A stretch of 61,767 nucleotides of DNA, from IMG/VR virus record IMGVR_UViG_3300046532_001253, positions 1 through 61,767 of that record; one strand, written 5' to 3'. Positions 42,190 to 50,653 of this stretch are shown here, in pieces. Each line of letters opens with the position of its first letter. Within the stretch, counting starts at the first letter, position 1. Source of the stretch: a virus. The notes under the pieces are model-generated. The model ran no database searches. It had not been told where the DNA came from and was given only the letters and a program-made list of their open reading frames with translations. The translations under genes and the position numbers were made by a program.

Positions 42190-44469
42190 TTATGCTGAGG
42201 CTTGGTTAACTGCATGCTGACCTCTATTGAAATACGCAATGCCAGTAGTTCCGTTTGCATCTTGTCCGCCGCCTCCGTTGCGCCAGGACTTTGCTCCACC
42301 TGCACCTAATAAATGAGCAGTTTGTAACATGCCGCCAACGGTGCCAGCATCGTCCCCAGTTCGTAATCCCCCAATACGCTTTAATGTTTTGGAATTTGAA
42401 ACTAGTAAGTTATCCATAACCTGTTCTTGTACTGCACTATTAGCTAAGAAATCTCCTTGATTTGTAATACCTAACTTATGTGCTTTAGAAGTCCAAGCCG
42501 CAGGATGCAATGCGGCTTTGTTACCATATTTTTTAACAAACTCAGGGCGTAGTAATCCTTGGTCTTGTAACACTGCTCCACCAACTTGGTATCGACCTAA
42601 ATAATTAAATTGATTAACAGCACCATAATCTCCCCTTGATTCATTGTGAGAAATTTGAGCTTTAAGTGCTTGTGTTTGCTCAGGAGATAATCCGCCAACT
42701 CCAATTGTAACTGGAGGTGCATCTTTACTACTCAAATCGCTAGGAACAATGCCATCTGTACGGGCAACACCTGCAGAACTAGTAGTAGCATCGTTACTAG
42801 AAGTAGTTTGAACTGGTGATTTAGCCGACGGCTTACCAGTTGCATCTGCTCTTGCAATAGGAGTTTTGCTTCCACTTGCCGCTGAACTAGCTGTATTTGT
42901 AGGTTTATTGTTAGTAGCAGATCCAAATCCACCAGCTATAGTACCTTTTGTTTCAGCAAAACCAACTACGTCTTTTCTTGCTAACGAAGCGGCTTCTAAT
43001 ACTTGTCCTACTACAAAGCCAGTATCTGTAACAGCTTGCCCTGTTTGTCTAATCCACGGCTCATGTGCTGGAACAACACTATTAATACTAATATTTGAAT
43101 TTGTTTTAGTTGTCCAAATTGACTTCTCATCAATTCGAGTTACATCATCGTGGTAGAATTTTTTAAGGTTGCCTGGATCAGGAACTGTTGGCCCTTTGGC
43201 AGTATTTAGATCTATTGTTGAACCCCATAAGTTCATTGGGCCGCCTGCTGTAGTATCAATTTTTGCTCCAGCACTAGTTACAATGTTTCCTGAAGCACCA
43301 ATGGATATTTGTCCGCTGTACTGTGTCAATGCTACATTTGATTTAAGTGTTAGATTTGCTTGGCTATCTAATGCAATATTGCCATCAGCGTGAACGTTAA
43401 AGTTCTTCTTAGTGTGCATATTAATGTTTCCATCGGCATGGAAATTCATTTCTTTTTCTGTACGTACATGAATTCCACCATATGCATAAATCATCAATTG
43501 ACCGTCGCCGGCTAATTCCATCCATACACTACCATTGCCATTAATAATATTAATTAACTTATTGTCATCGCTCATTAAGATCTGATGACCTGCACTTGAC
43601 CGTAATCTTAATACTTGGTTTTCAGCATTATTATCCCCGTCGTCCATAATAAAACTATGTCCGCCTCGGCGTTGTCTTATAGCATAATCTTCTTCTGACA
43701 ACTTGCCTTCATTTAATTTTGTTATGTAATCAGGAGCAAGTGTTGGATCTTGAGTAGGTCTACCTGGGGTGCTAATACCAAACACATTACTTGGTGTTTC
43801 TCTTTGGCTACTTGATGTTATAGGACCTCTAACAATATCTCCGTCGAGTCCTTGATTAATTAAAATATCGGCTTGATATTCATGCACTGAACGTTTATTT
43901 TGTAAGTACGTATCACTAATGTTTTCTTTAATATTTTGGTTAAACTCGCCAGCTGGTTGTGTTCTGCCTGCCGCTATACTTGCGGTCACCGCACTAAAGT
44001 CGGGGGAAGAAGGTACTGTGGATGTGTCTAAAGTACCTTCGTCAAACGAAGCATTAACACCTGGTAAACCATTATGAGACAAATGCTTGTCTATGCAAGC
44101 AAACCAATAACCACGCCCTGGATCACCCGCAACAAACGTACATAGTACTTCGTTGCCAATGTCAGGCGGCACCATCCACATACCATAAGTATGATGTACT
44201 TTATCATGAGCAGTTATTTCTGAAGATTCTGGCTGGAACGTACTACCAAAGAACGGACTTGCATAAACTAGTGTACGCCAGTTCTGGACTTCATCTTCTG
44301 CGCCTCCTAGGTCGGGAATATATACTTGGAGACGTCCACTTCGTGTAGGATCTAGGTTATTTTTAATAACACCAACAAACGGTCCTGGATCAGTAATTTG
44401 GCCTCCAGATTTTGTTTTATCTGCCCAATCTGCAACTCTATTACCGCCGCCTCTTCTTCCCACTGACAT
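42190..44469 (-). CDS. 5: Baseplate central spike / tail lysozyme gp5 (C-terminal murein-hydrolase domain)
   Basis: A 759-aa protein. An N-terminal OB-fold (PGPFVGVIKNNLDPTRSGRLQVYIPDLGG, written in two parts) is the gp5/VgrG head. Residues about 330-440 form the triple-stranded beta-helix spike with repeats like NFHADGNINMHTKKNFNVHADGN and SIGASGNIVTSAG. The C-terminal ~150 residues have a lytic-transglycosylase-like domain (NESRGDYGAVNQFNYLGRYQ with candidate catalytic Glu, then KYGNKAALHPAAW). In T4 the lysozyme domain lies between OB-fold and helix; here it follows the helix after a low-complexity Ser/Thr/Ala linker. It punctures and digests the envelope on tail contraction. TAGGAT precedes the ATG. 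Confidence 0.85.
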   Translation of the reverse strand: MSVGRRGGGNRVADWADKTKSGGQITDPGPFVGVIKNNLDPTRSGRLQVYIPDLGGAEDEVQNWRTLVYASPFFGSTFQPESSEITAHDKVHHTYGMWMVPPDIGNEVLCTFVAGDPGRGYWFACIDKHLSHNGLPGVNASFDEGTLDTSTVPSSPDFSAVTASIAAGRTQPAGEFNQNIKENISDTYLQNKRSVHEYQADILINQGLDGDIVRGPITSSSQRETPSNVFGISTPGRPTQDPTLAPDYITKLNEGKLSEEDYAIRQRRGGHSFIMDDGDNNAENQVLRLRSSAGHQILMSDDNKLINIINGNGSVWMELAGDGQLMIYAYGGIHVRTEKEMNFHADGNINMHTKKNFNVHADGNIALDSQANLTLKSNVALTQYSGQISIGASGNIVTSAGAKIDTTAGGPMNLWGSTIDLNTAKGPTVPDPGNLKKFYHDDVTRIDEKSIWTTKTNSNISINSVVPAHEPWIRQTGQAVTDTGFVVGQVLEAASLARKDVVGFAETKGTIAGGFGSATNNKPTNTASSAASGSKTPIARADATGKPSAKSPVQTTSSNDATTSSAGVARTDGIVPSDLSSKDAPPVTIGVGGLSPEQTQALKAQISHNESRGDYGAVNQFNYLGRYQVGGAVLQDQGLLRPEFVKKYGNKAALHPAAWTSKAHKLGITNQGDFLANSAVQEQVMDNLLVSNSKTLKRIGGLRTGDDAGTVGGMLQTAHLLGAGGAKSWRNGGGGQDANGTTGIAYFNRGQHAVNQASA

Positions 44470-44484
44470 ATTAAGTATCCTAAC

Positions 44485-47166
44485 TTATGTTATTATATTT
44501 TTTGCTGTGCCGGTAATAATTGGAGCATTATCTGTTTCCGGACTTCCGGCGTTGCTTGAAATAACACCGTCAATGTCAACTCCATCAACAAAACTTGCTA
44601 ACTGCATTAAATCTGATTTTGCACCTGCTACACCAACACCTTCGTTAAATTTGTTTACTAAATTCAATCCTGATTGCACTACGCCAGACCCTACTCCAGC
44701 AAACTGCTGGATATCTGCCAGTCTAGTTCCTGTGCCTATTGCTCCGGTTAATTCATCAATTGATCCAGGTAGTACATTACTAATTCCAGGAATACCAAGG
44801 TTGGATGTAAAAGATGTTGACAAGTCTGCTACTTTATCAGACAATGCTCCTAATCCTCCGCCAAGGTCAGAAACTAATCCACCTTGAACTTTAGATTTAA
44901 TAGCATCAAGACTCGATGGTTCAGGTAGTCCTGGTGTTTTCCCAAGGCTATCTTTAATACTGCTAGTGTTCGCTCCACCTATTTCAATTGGTTTTTTAAC
45001 AGTTAGAGGTGCAATTGGTTTAACTCGTGTACTTACCTTTCTGCCTTTCAGGAAGGACTGGTCTCGTTCTGGGTTTTTAGTATCAGCGGATTCTAATTTA
45101 TATGATCTAATTAGATCAACACTTTGTTTAAATTGTCCTTGTCTAAACGTACTTGTAACTCCAAGTATTCTGTACATACCACTAAAGGCACTTTCTTTAT
45201 ATTTGCCATCATTGCGTATTAAACCTGTTTCGGGTTCAATGTCGGTTGGCGTTCGCCATCGAACTAATGCATACAATTCACCTTTGTCCATTGCTAAACT
45301 ACCGGTATTACCAACGTATGATCCAGCGGTGTCATCGTTGTAACTACTTTGAGAAGGATTAACAAACACGTCATCTTGTTTAATAAAGTCAGGATCGCCA
45401 ATAATGTCTACTTGAACATTAAGCATGTCTGCTTTAGAGTTTTGATAAAGATTTTTTTGAATGTCATTTATCGTAATTGATCGTGTGTCGGATTCTGTAT
45501 CGGCACCACTGGCGTTCACGTCGCCAGCAATGGGCTCAACCCGCGTCGGAAAGACCTTGTTCGCTCCACCGTCAGGATTTTTTACCTCAGTTGTGTTAGC
45601 TTCTTTACCACCAGGTGTTATAGTACTTGTTTGGGCAGAACTTCTATTAATAGTAACAACATTATAATAAAGAGCATTGAATTGAATCTTAAAATCAATT
45701 ACATCTCTATTCCTGCCGCTATACAAATAATCATATGTTTTATGATAGTACGTTGGTGTTGTTTTAGGTCCGTGTGGATGTTTAGTATCAGTAACAATAT
45801 ATTGTATAACATTATACTGAATAATTTTAGAAAATCTATTAGCCTTTTCGTCAAACTCTCCAAGTTTTATAGAAGGAATAACCTTATACCATTTAAAGGG
45901 TTTATTAAGTGCTTTGGCAACTTCCTCTGGAGTCATCTTTTTTACGTTAATACTTTTGTCATCAAGTAACTGTCCGGTAACATAGTCACTGTTACGCATA
46001 ACCATATCAATTGTTTTTTCAATGGTAGTTCCTGCATTAATACTAAACTCTTTAGAATTAAAATCGGGTCCGGCGCCGCCGGTCCTCTGGGTGGCGCTGG
46101 CTTGTGAAGTTCCCACCCGGGCCAGTTTGGTTTTAGATGCGTCTGTTTTTTCAGGTCTAACAATTTTTGAGTTTGCTATTTCAGTATCAAAGTTAAATAT
46201 AACTTGGTCAGGATGTTCTCTTGCTTTTTCAAGAACTTGATATTTGAACCATTGGTTAATCCCGTTAGCATATGTGTCAACGCTAATTGTTAAGTCTTTA
46301 AGAGATACTTTTGGAGCTGGCTTCATGCTAAGACCACCATTTCCGCCATCGGGTCCGGATACGGCAGCGGCACGAGAATTTTCAGCTCGAGTAGTTGCCT
46401 CGGCTATTTTGTTACCATGGGGATTACCTAATCCTTGTGTTTCTTTAGAAGCAAAAAATTCTGCAACTGTACTTGCGGTTACTTGTAAGTTAACTGGAGT
46501 TGTTGCTATATTAACATCAAATGCTCCGTGGCTATATGGACTTGCTTTAATTTTATATACAGAACCTTTAGTACTTACATCAATTTCCATCGCTAATATG
46601 CGTATTGGGAATCGTTTTGTTGATCCTGGTATAGGTTTAAAGTCAGTTACACCGTCATCGGTGTGACCAAAGAACTCAATTTGTAATAGGTACGGCATAT
46701 CTAAATAGTTCTTAGATCCTACACTAGCACTTCCTTGTACTAACCTGTCAAGAAATGTTAAGCCATACGGCTCAATTAATGTAAAATCAAGATCTAGTAC
46801 ATTACTTGCTTTAGATCTAGCGTTTAGACCAACCATTGTTAATATTTTTAATTCGTCAAAATAGAAATCATCTTTAAACTCTGGATGCCTTCGATCCATA
46901 ACAGGATCATGTTTACCTGCACCTGCAACTATGCAGTTTTTAGGTCTCCAAGCAAACGGCGTTTCACTTAACGTAGTATAATCTTCTTTTGATAACATAT
47001 ACAACGAAAGCCTATATGTATAACTAGCGTAGTTGTGTAATATATTTTCTCTGCCAACTAGGTTAGCTTTGGTTATTGGCGGCTTGGCCTGGGTTTTGTC
47101 TTGGGTTGACGCTTGGGGCGATTGTGCTACCGGGTTTCCTTTTTCGTCTGTAACTTTGAGGCCCAT
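44485..47166 (-). CDS. Large baseplate hub-type structural protein, 893 aa
   Basis: A structural protein with N-terminal motif NYASYTYRLSLYMLSKEDY, then DLDFTLIEPYGLTFLDRL, MPYLLQIEFFGHTDDG and RFPIRILAMEIDVSTKGSVYKI, followed by VSTKG/STVAEFFASKE. These recur in cyanophage virion proteins. The middle contains TKHPHGPKTTPTYYHKTYDY and the C-terminal 150 residues are Gly/Ser/Leu-rich (SSLDAIKSKVQGGLVSDLGG and similar), likely amphipathic and surface-exposed. It lies next to gp5, which suggests a hub role like T4 gp27, though it is over twice that length; identity with gp27 is inference. AGTAGGAATAAACTA leads to ATG at 47166, overlapping the preceding stop (TAATG). Confidence 0.6.
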   Translation of the reverse strand: MGLKVTDEKGNPVAQSPQASTQDKTQAKPPITKANLVGRENILHNYASYTYRLSLYMLSKEDYTTLSETPFAWRPKNCIVAGAGKHDPVMDRRHPEFKDDFYFDELKILTMVGLNARSKASNVLDLDFTLIEPYGLTFLDRLVQGSASVGSKNYLDMPYLLQIEFFGHTDDGVTDFKPIPGSTKRFPIRILAMEIDVSTKGSVYKIKASPYSHGAFDVNIATTPVNLQVTASTVAEFFASKETQGLGNPHGNKIAEATTRAENSRAAAVSGPDGGNGGLSMKPAPKVSLKDLTISVDTYANGINQWFKYQVLEKAREHPDQVIFNFDTEIANSKIVRPEKTDASKTKLARVGTSQASATQRTGGAGPDFNSKEFSINAGTTIEKTIDMVMRNSDYVTGQLLDDKSINVKKMTPEEVAKALNKPFKWYKVIPSIKLGEFDEKANRFSKIIQYNVIQYIVTDTKHPHGPKTTPTYYHKTYDYLYSGRNRDVIDFKIQFNALYYNVVTINRSSAQTSTITPGGKEANTTEVKNPDGGANKVFPTRVEPIAGDVNASGADTESDTRSITINDIQKNLYQNSKADMLNVQVDIIGDPDFIKQDDVFVNPSQSSYNDDTAGSYVGNTGSLAMDKGELYALVRWRTPTDIEPETGLIRNDGKYKESAFSGMYRILGVTSTFRQGQFKQSVDLIRSYKLESADTKNPERDQSFLKGRKVSTRVKPIAPLTVKKPIEIGGANTSSIKDSLGKTPGLPEPSSLDAIKSKVQGGLVSDLGGGLGALSDKVADLSTSFTSNLGIPGISNVLPGSIDELTGAIGTGTRLADIQQFAGVGSGVVQSGLNLVNKFNEGVGVAGAKSDLMQLASFVDGVDIDGVISSNAGSPETDNAPIITGTAKNIIT

Positions 47167-47387
47167 TAGTTTATTCCTACTAATTTAATATTAGTTGTCT
47201 CGCCATCTGGTCCTGCATTATTAAGATAACTTATTTCTTCAGCGGTTAACCATGCAGTGTCACCTTTAGATAAATCAACAGGTGTTGATACTCCGGCGTG
47301 TATTGAATTACTTCTTACTTGGTCAGCCGCAATATCTCTAGATGCCTGTTCATTATTAACTCGTTTTTCAGCAAACGTATTAGACAT
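47166..47387 (-). CDS. Small hypothetical baseplate-region protein, 73 aa
   Basis: A charged, disordered-looking protein (NTFAEKRVNNEQASRDIAAD, GDTAWLTAEEISYLNNAGP) between gp53 and the hub gene. Its TAA shares a base with the hub-gene ATG. The ribosome-binding site TTAGGAATATAGT is good. It could be a small hub chaperone or internal component; no family recognised. Confidence 0.6.
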   Translation of the reverse strand: MSNTFAEKRVNNEQASRDIAADQVRSNSIHAGVSTPVDLSKGDTAWLTAEEISYLNNAGPDGETTNIKLVGIN

Positions 47388-47388
47388 A

Positions 47389-47700
47389 CTATATTCCTAA
47401 GTCATCAACAAGTGTAGTTTTATACGGAACTTTAATCCAAGTGCCCGGAACAAAGTCTAATAGAGGGTTAACTAGTGTGTCGGGATTTCGTTGTGCAAAA
47501 ACCCACCAAAGTCTAGTGTCGCCGTACAAGTCGTAAGCTAACTTCTGTGGTCGATACGCATACCCAGCTTCGATTTGGTAATCCACATCGTCGGCTCGAT
47601 ACGTAAATGGTCTATATTCCAATGTATCTAAATAAGGTCCATACAACTTTGTAGTATAATATGGACTTGTTGGATCATATTCGTGTTTTTTAGTAGCCAT
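47389..47700 (-). CDS. 53: Baseplate wedge protein gp53-like
   Basis: A 103-aa protein (T4 gp53 is 196 aa). The core DDVDYQIEAGYAYRPQKLAYDLYGDTRLWWVFAQRNPD (split here for length: LAYDLYGDTRLWWVF, NPDTLVNPLLDFVPG, TWIKVP) is the LysM-like gp53 motif, with a Trp-Trp pair and the final strand that meets gp25/gp6. It is compact and lacks the T4 N-terminal extension. The ATG overlaps the stop of the 296-aa tube-junction gene. Confidence 0.8.
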   Translation of the reverse strand: MATKKHEYDPTSPYYTTKLYGPYLDTLEYRPFTYRADDVDYQIEAGYAYRPQKLAYDLYGDTRLWWVFAQRNPDTLVNPLLDFVPGTWIKVPYKTTLVDDLGI

Positions 47701-48590
47701 TAAATAAATCCACCTTTAACTAACCTGCCAGCGGCAAAGTCATCTAAGTTAAAATCTTCATGCAATGTACGTCTTGAGTAAATTGGTTGTAATGAAATTT
47801 GAATATTGCTGTTAGTAGGCATTCTTGTATTTCCTGGGCCGTTTGTTGTACCAATATAGTCAACATCATTTGGCATAACATGTGTAAAGTTTGTTACCAC
47901 ACATGGTACATTTGGAAAGTAATGTTGTCCAAATCCATTTAGAAACACCATTGGTGGTGGAGTTCCTGCTCTTTGACTTTTACCAAACCACATCTTAGTA
48001 CATCCACGTAAAAAATATACTACTGCGAGTAAATACTGAGCTTCTGTTTGGGTTTGGCAACTAAATTCACCATCTACTTGGATCGAAGACACTTCTGACC
48101 CCTCGTAGAAGAAAGCGTCATAATTACTATGTGTAAGTTTTTGATTACCGTACCGTGCGGTATGACTTAATGATATAGTTGGGTTGTAAGGAAAAATAAC
48201 ACCTTTGAACCCTTCTGGATTTTTATATAAAGGAGACATAACACCAGCGTTTGCAGGGTCATTATAAAAATATCCTGCTTTTGATGATAATGCAATTTTA
48301 ACTCGCCAGTCAGACCCAGTGGTACCTCCACCTTTGTTACCACCTAATGTTTGATTTGCAGGAGCAAGTGCATTTTTTCCACCGCTGGCACCAAGTAGAC
48401 CTGACATCTTTGCAAGAACTGATTTTACCCCTGGTGGAATCGGCGCATTAATAGCATCCATAGCCGCACCTAGATCGGGCGGTGTTTGTTCACTTATGTT
48501 TGTACCTACATCAGACGAACCAGTAATTACTGTTTTGCCCATGTTAACACCATTTGATGAAATGATGCCATTTTTAAAAACTGTTGCCAT
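47700..48590 (-). CDS. Baseplate-tail tube junction structural protein (gp48/gp54 position), 296 aa
   Basis: Read from the ATG at 48590, which follows GGAGATTTAACCATA; an upstream ATG at 48644 would place the start beyond the late promoter and is unlikely. N-terminus ATVFKNGIISSNGVNMG, then DWRVKIALSSKAGYFY, GVIFPYNPTISLSHTARYG, and SIQVDGEFSCQTQTEAQYLLAVVYFLRGCTKMWFG (written in pieces). These motifs recur in tailed-phage proteins that connect baseplate and tail tube. Which of gp48 or gp54 it replaces cannot be decided here. It is the first gene of the late minus-strand transcript. Confidence 0.6.
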   Translation of the reverse strand: MATVFKNGIISSNGVNMGKTVITGSSDVGTNISEQTPPDLGAAMDAINAPIPPGVKSVLAKMSGLLGASGGKNALAPANQTLGGNKGGGTTGSDWRVKIALSSKAGYFYNDPANAGVMSPLYKNPEGFKGVIFPYNPTISLSHTARYGNQKLTHSNYDAFFYEGSEVSSIQVDGEFSCQTQTEAQYLLAVVYFLRGCTKMWFGKSQRAGTPPPMVFLNGFGQHYFPNVPCVVTNFTHVMPNDVDYIGTTNGPGNTRMPTNSNIQISLQPIYSRRTLHEDFNLDDFAAGRLVKGGFI

Positions 48591-48607
48591 TATGGTTAAA
48601 TCTCCTC

Positions 48608-48636
48608 TTGCATTAGTTGTATTTATCGTGTACAAT
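48608..48636 (+). promoter_or_regulatory. Possible sigma70 promoter for gp55
   Basis: TTGCAT (48608-48613), 17 nt, TACAAT (48631-48636) on the plus strand, about 30 nt before the gp55 start. The -10 fits well, the -35 only three of six. It overlaps the divergent late promoter and the 48629-48643 palindrome. Confidence 0.45.
48619..48627 (-). promoter_or_regulatory. T4-type late promoter motif GATAAATAC
   Basis: GATAAATAC on the minus strand, 29 nt before the preferred start of the tube-junction gene. It should be active when gp55 is present, and gp55 is encoded divergently only tens of bases away. Confidence 0.7.
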
Positions 48637-48643
48637 ATGTACA
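48629..48643. promoter_or_regulatory. Palindromic site TGTACA-ATA-TGTACA
   Basis: A 15-bp site with the self-complementary hexamer TGTACA twice, three bases apart, located between the divergent gp55 and late genes and overlapping the possible gp55 -10 box. It could be an operator for a dimeric regulator; it could also be chance in AT-rich DNA. Confidence 0.35.
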
Positions 48644-48665
48644 TATATTATCATAGGGAATGAAT

Positions 48666-49619
48666 ATGAGACACAATTATTTAAACAACAAAGATATACT
48701 CAAAGAGATTGCTAAAAGTAAGAATACTTACTGTAGCTACCTTAATCCTGAGGATTCAGCATACGATATGATCTTACCAGAGCTAAAAAAGATTAATAAA
48801 ACTAATATCTTAGCCGCTCGCAAAGCACGTTGTGAACGACTTGCTAAACTAGCACACGAAGTTGAGGTTAAAAAAGGAATCAAAGTCAAACTTGCTGAAT
48901 TTGCAATTCCTCTTAAAGATGTAGCATCAACTGATGTTGTATTTCGTGTTACTTGCTGGGAACACGTTCCGCAAGAAGTAATTAAACGTAAACCTAAGAA
49001 TAATAAAGAAGTTGGGCTAAAACTCGAAGATAATCAAGACGGTGAAGTAACACTATCGCATGACGAAGCAAATTTGCCAACTAAATTTGTACGTTGTAAG
49101 TTTCCTCCGTTCTACCATTACAAGGTAGACGAAAACAATGTTCCTTATATTGTAGGTAAAAGTCACTGGGAAGGCGGACTTGACAATGGTTGGTTTAGTC
49201 AACAGCACGGCCAGATGACAAATACTTTAGCTAGAATGTTTATGAAACTAGTAGAGCGATATGCTACTCGTAGCAACTGGCGTGGATATACATACAACGA
49301 TGAGATGCGTAGCACGGCTTTATTGCAACTATCGCAAATTGGATTGCAGTTTGATGAATCAAAATCTGCTAACCCGTTTGCTTATTATACAGCCGCAGTT
49401 ACTAATTCGTTTACTCGTGTACTACTTAACGAGAAAAAAGGACAAAATCTTAGAGATGACATTCTAGAAGCAAATGGACTTAATCCAAGTTATACTAGAC
49501 AAGCGGCAAACGAATGGGGCAGTTCTACAAGTAAAGAGCAAAGAGGCGACGAATCAAACCTAGTACCGTTGTCTAAAATGAAACGTCACCCTCAAAAACC
49601 AATCAAGGTTGTTGAATAA
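48666..49619 (+). CDS. 55: Late transcription sigma factor gp55 (T4-like)
   Basis: ATG at 48666 follows AGGGA at 6 nt; an ATG at 48660 abuts the ribosome-binding site, so the later start (317 aa) is preferred. The C-terminal half is gp55: KLVERYATRSNWRGYTYNDEM, LLQLSQIGLQFDESKSANPF, YYTAAVTNSFTRVLLNEKKG, resembling sigma region 2. It directs host RNA polymerase to NATAAATA late promoters. It is much longer than T4 gp55 (185 aa), with a ~160-residue N-terminal region (RKARCERLAKLAHEVEVK, KFPPFYHYKVDENNVP) of unknown use. It leads an operon into gp47/gp46 and three radical SAM genes. Confidence 0.9.
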   Translation: MRHNYLNNKDILKEIAKSKNTYCSYLNPEDSAYDMILPELKKINKTNILAARKARCERLAKLAHEVEVKKGIKVKLAEFAIPLKDVASTDVVFRVTCWEHVPQEVIKRKPKNNKEVGLKLEDNQDGEVTLSHDEANLPTKFVRCKFPPFYHYKVDENNVPYIVGKSHWEGGLDNGWFSQQHGQMTNTLARMFMKLVERYATRSNWRGYTYNDEMRSTALLQLSQIGLQFDESKSANPFAYYTAAVTNSFTRVLLNEKKGQNLRDDILEANGLNPSYTRQAANEWGSSTSKEQRGDESNLVPLSKMKRHPQKPIKVVE

Positions 49620-49636
49620 GCCCGAGGTAACAGGTA

Positions 49637-50653
49637 ATGAACTTATTTAAGAAGGCGGCTGTATTCACCGACATCCATTTTGGACTTAAGAGTAACAGTA
49701 TAGCTCACAACGAAGACTGTCTTAACTTTGTTAAGTGGGCTGTTGCTAAAGCTAAAGAAGAAGGTTGCGAAACATGTATTATGATGGGAGACTGGCATAA
49801 TAACCGAGCAAGTATTAGTTTAATTACATTAAATTATAGCATAAGAGCACTTGAGGAGATGAGTGCTGGGTTTGACCGTGTAATAGTTATCCCAGGTAAT
49901 CATGATTTGTACTATCGAGATAAGCGTGATGTTCAAGGAATTGAATGGGCAAAGCATTTACCTAATGTTGAGCTGATTAACGACTTCCATACAGAAGGTG
50001 ATGTATTAATTGCACCGTGGCTAGTTGGCGATGAACATAAGCGTTTGCCAAAGTTTGGAGCAAAATATTGTTTTGGACACTTTGAACTTCCTGGGTACTT
50101 TATGAATGCAATGGTACAGATGCCTGATTTGGGAGAAATTAATCCTGACCGAGACCTAATGGGATTTGAAGAAGTATTCACTGGACACTTTCATAAGCGT
50201 CAAAGCAAAGGAAATGTAAATTACATTGGTAATGCGTTTCCACACAACTATGCTGATGCTAGTGATGATGCTCGTGGCATGATGATACTAGAATGGGGTA
50301 AACCTTCTGTGTATTATACTTGGGAAGATCAACCAACCTATCGTGTGTATCAACTTGGTGATGTACTTAAGAACCCAGATTCACTTCTGCGGGCCGGCAT
50401 GCATTGTAGAATTACTTTAGATATTGATATCAGTTACGAAGAAGCAACTTTTATCAAAGAAGAGTTTATACCAAAGTATAACCTACGTGAACTTACATTG
50501 ATTCCAAATAAAGACGTTGACCTAAATACTCATGCATTCCAAGGTCAGGTTAAATTCGAAAGTGTTGATCAAATTGTAACACAACAACTTGAAGCAATAT
50601 CAAGTGAACAATACAATCGAAACTTGCTTATGGACATATATAGAAATCTATGA
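49637..50653 (+). CDS. 47: Recombination exonuclease subunit gp47 (Mre11-like)
   Basis: A 338-aa protein, near T4 gp47 (339 aa). Metallophosphoesterase motifs: FTDIHFG (residues 10-16), MMGDWHNNR, VIPGNHDLYYRDKRD and VFTGHFHKRQ. These supply the two Mn ions of the SbcD/Mre11 nuclease site. With gp46 it resects DNA ends for recombination-dependent replication and host DNA breakdown. The start follows GAGGTAACAGGT. Its TGA overlaps the ATG of an inserted radical SAM gene (ATGA) instead of gp46. Confidence 0.95.
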   Translation: MNLFKKAAVFTDIHFGLKSNSIAHNEDCLNFVKWAVAKAKEEGCETCIMMGDWHNNRASISLITLNYSIRALEEMSAGFDRVIVIPGNHDLYYRDKRDVQGIEWAKHLPNVELINDFHTEGDVLIAPWLVGDEHKRLPKFGAKYCFGHFELPGYFMNAMVQMPDLGEINPDRDLMGFEEVFTGHFHKRQSKGNVNYIGNAFPHNYADASDDARGMMILEWGKPSVYYTWEDQPTYRVYQLGDVLKNPDSLLRAGMHCRITLDIDISYEEATFIKEEFIPKYNLRELTLIPNKDVDLNTHAFQGQVKFESVDQIVTQQLEAISSEQYNRNLLMDIYRNL

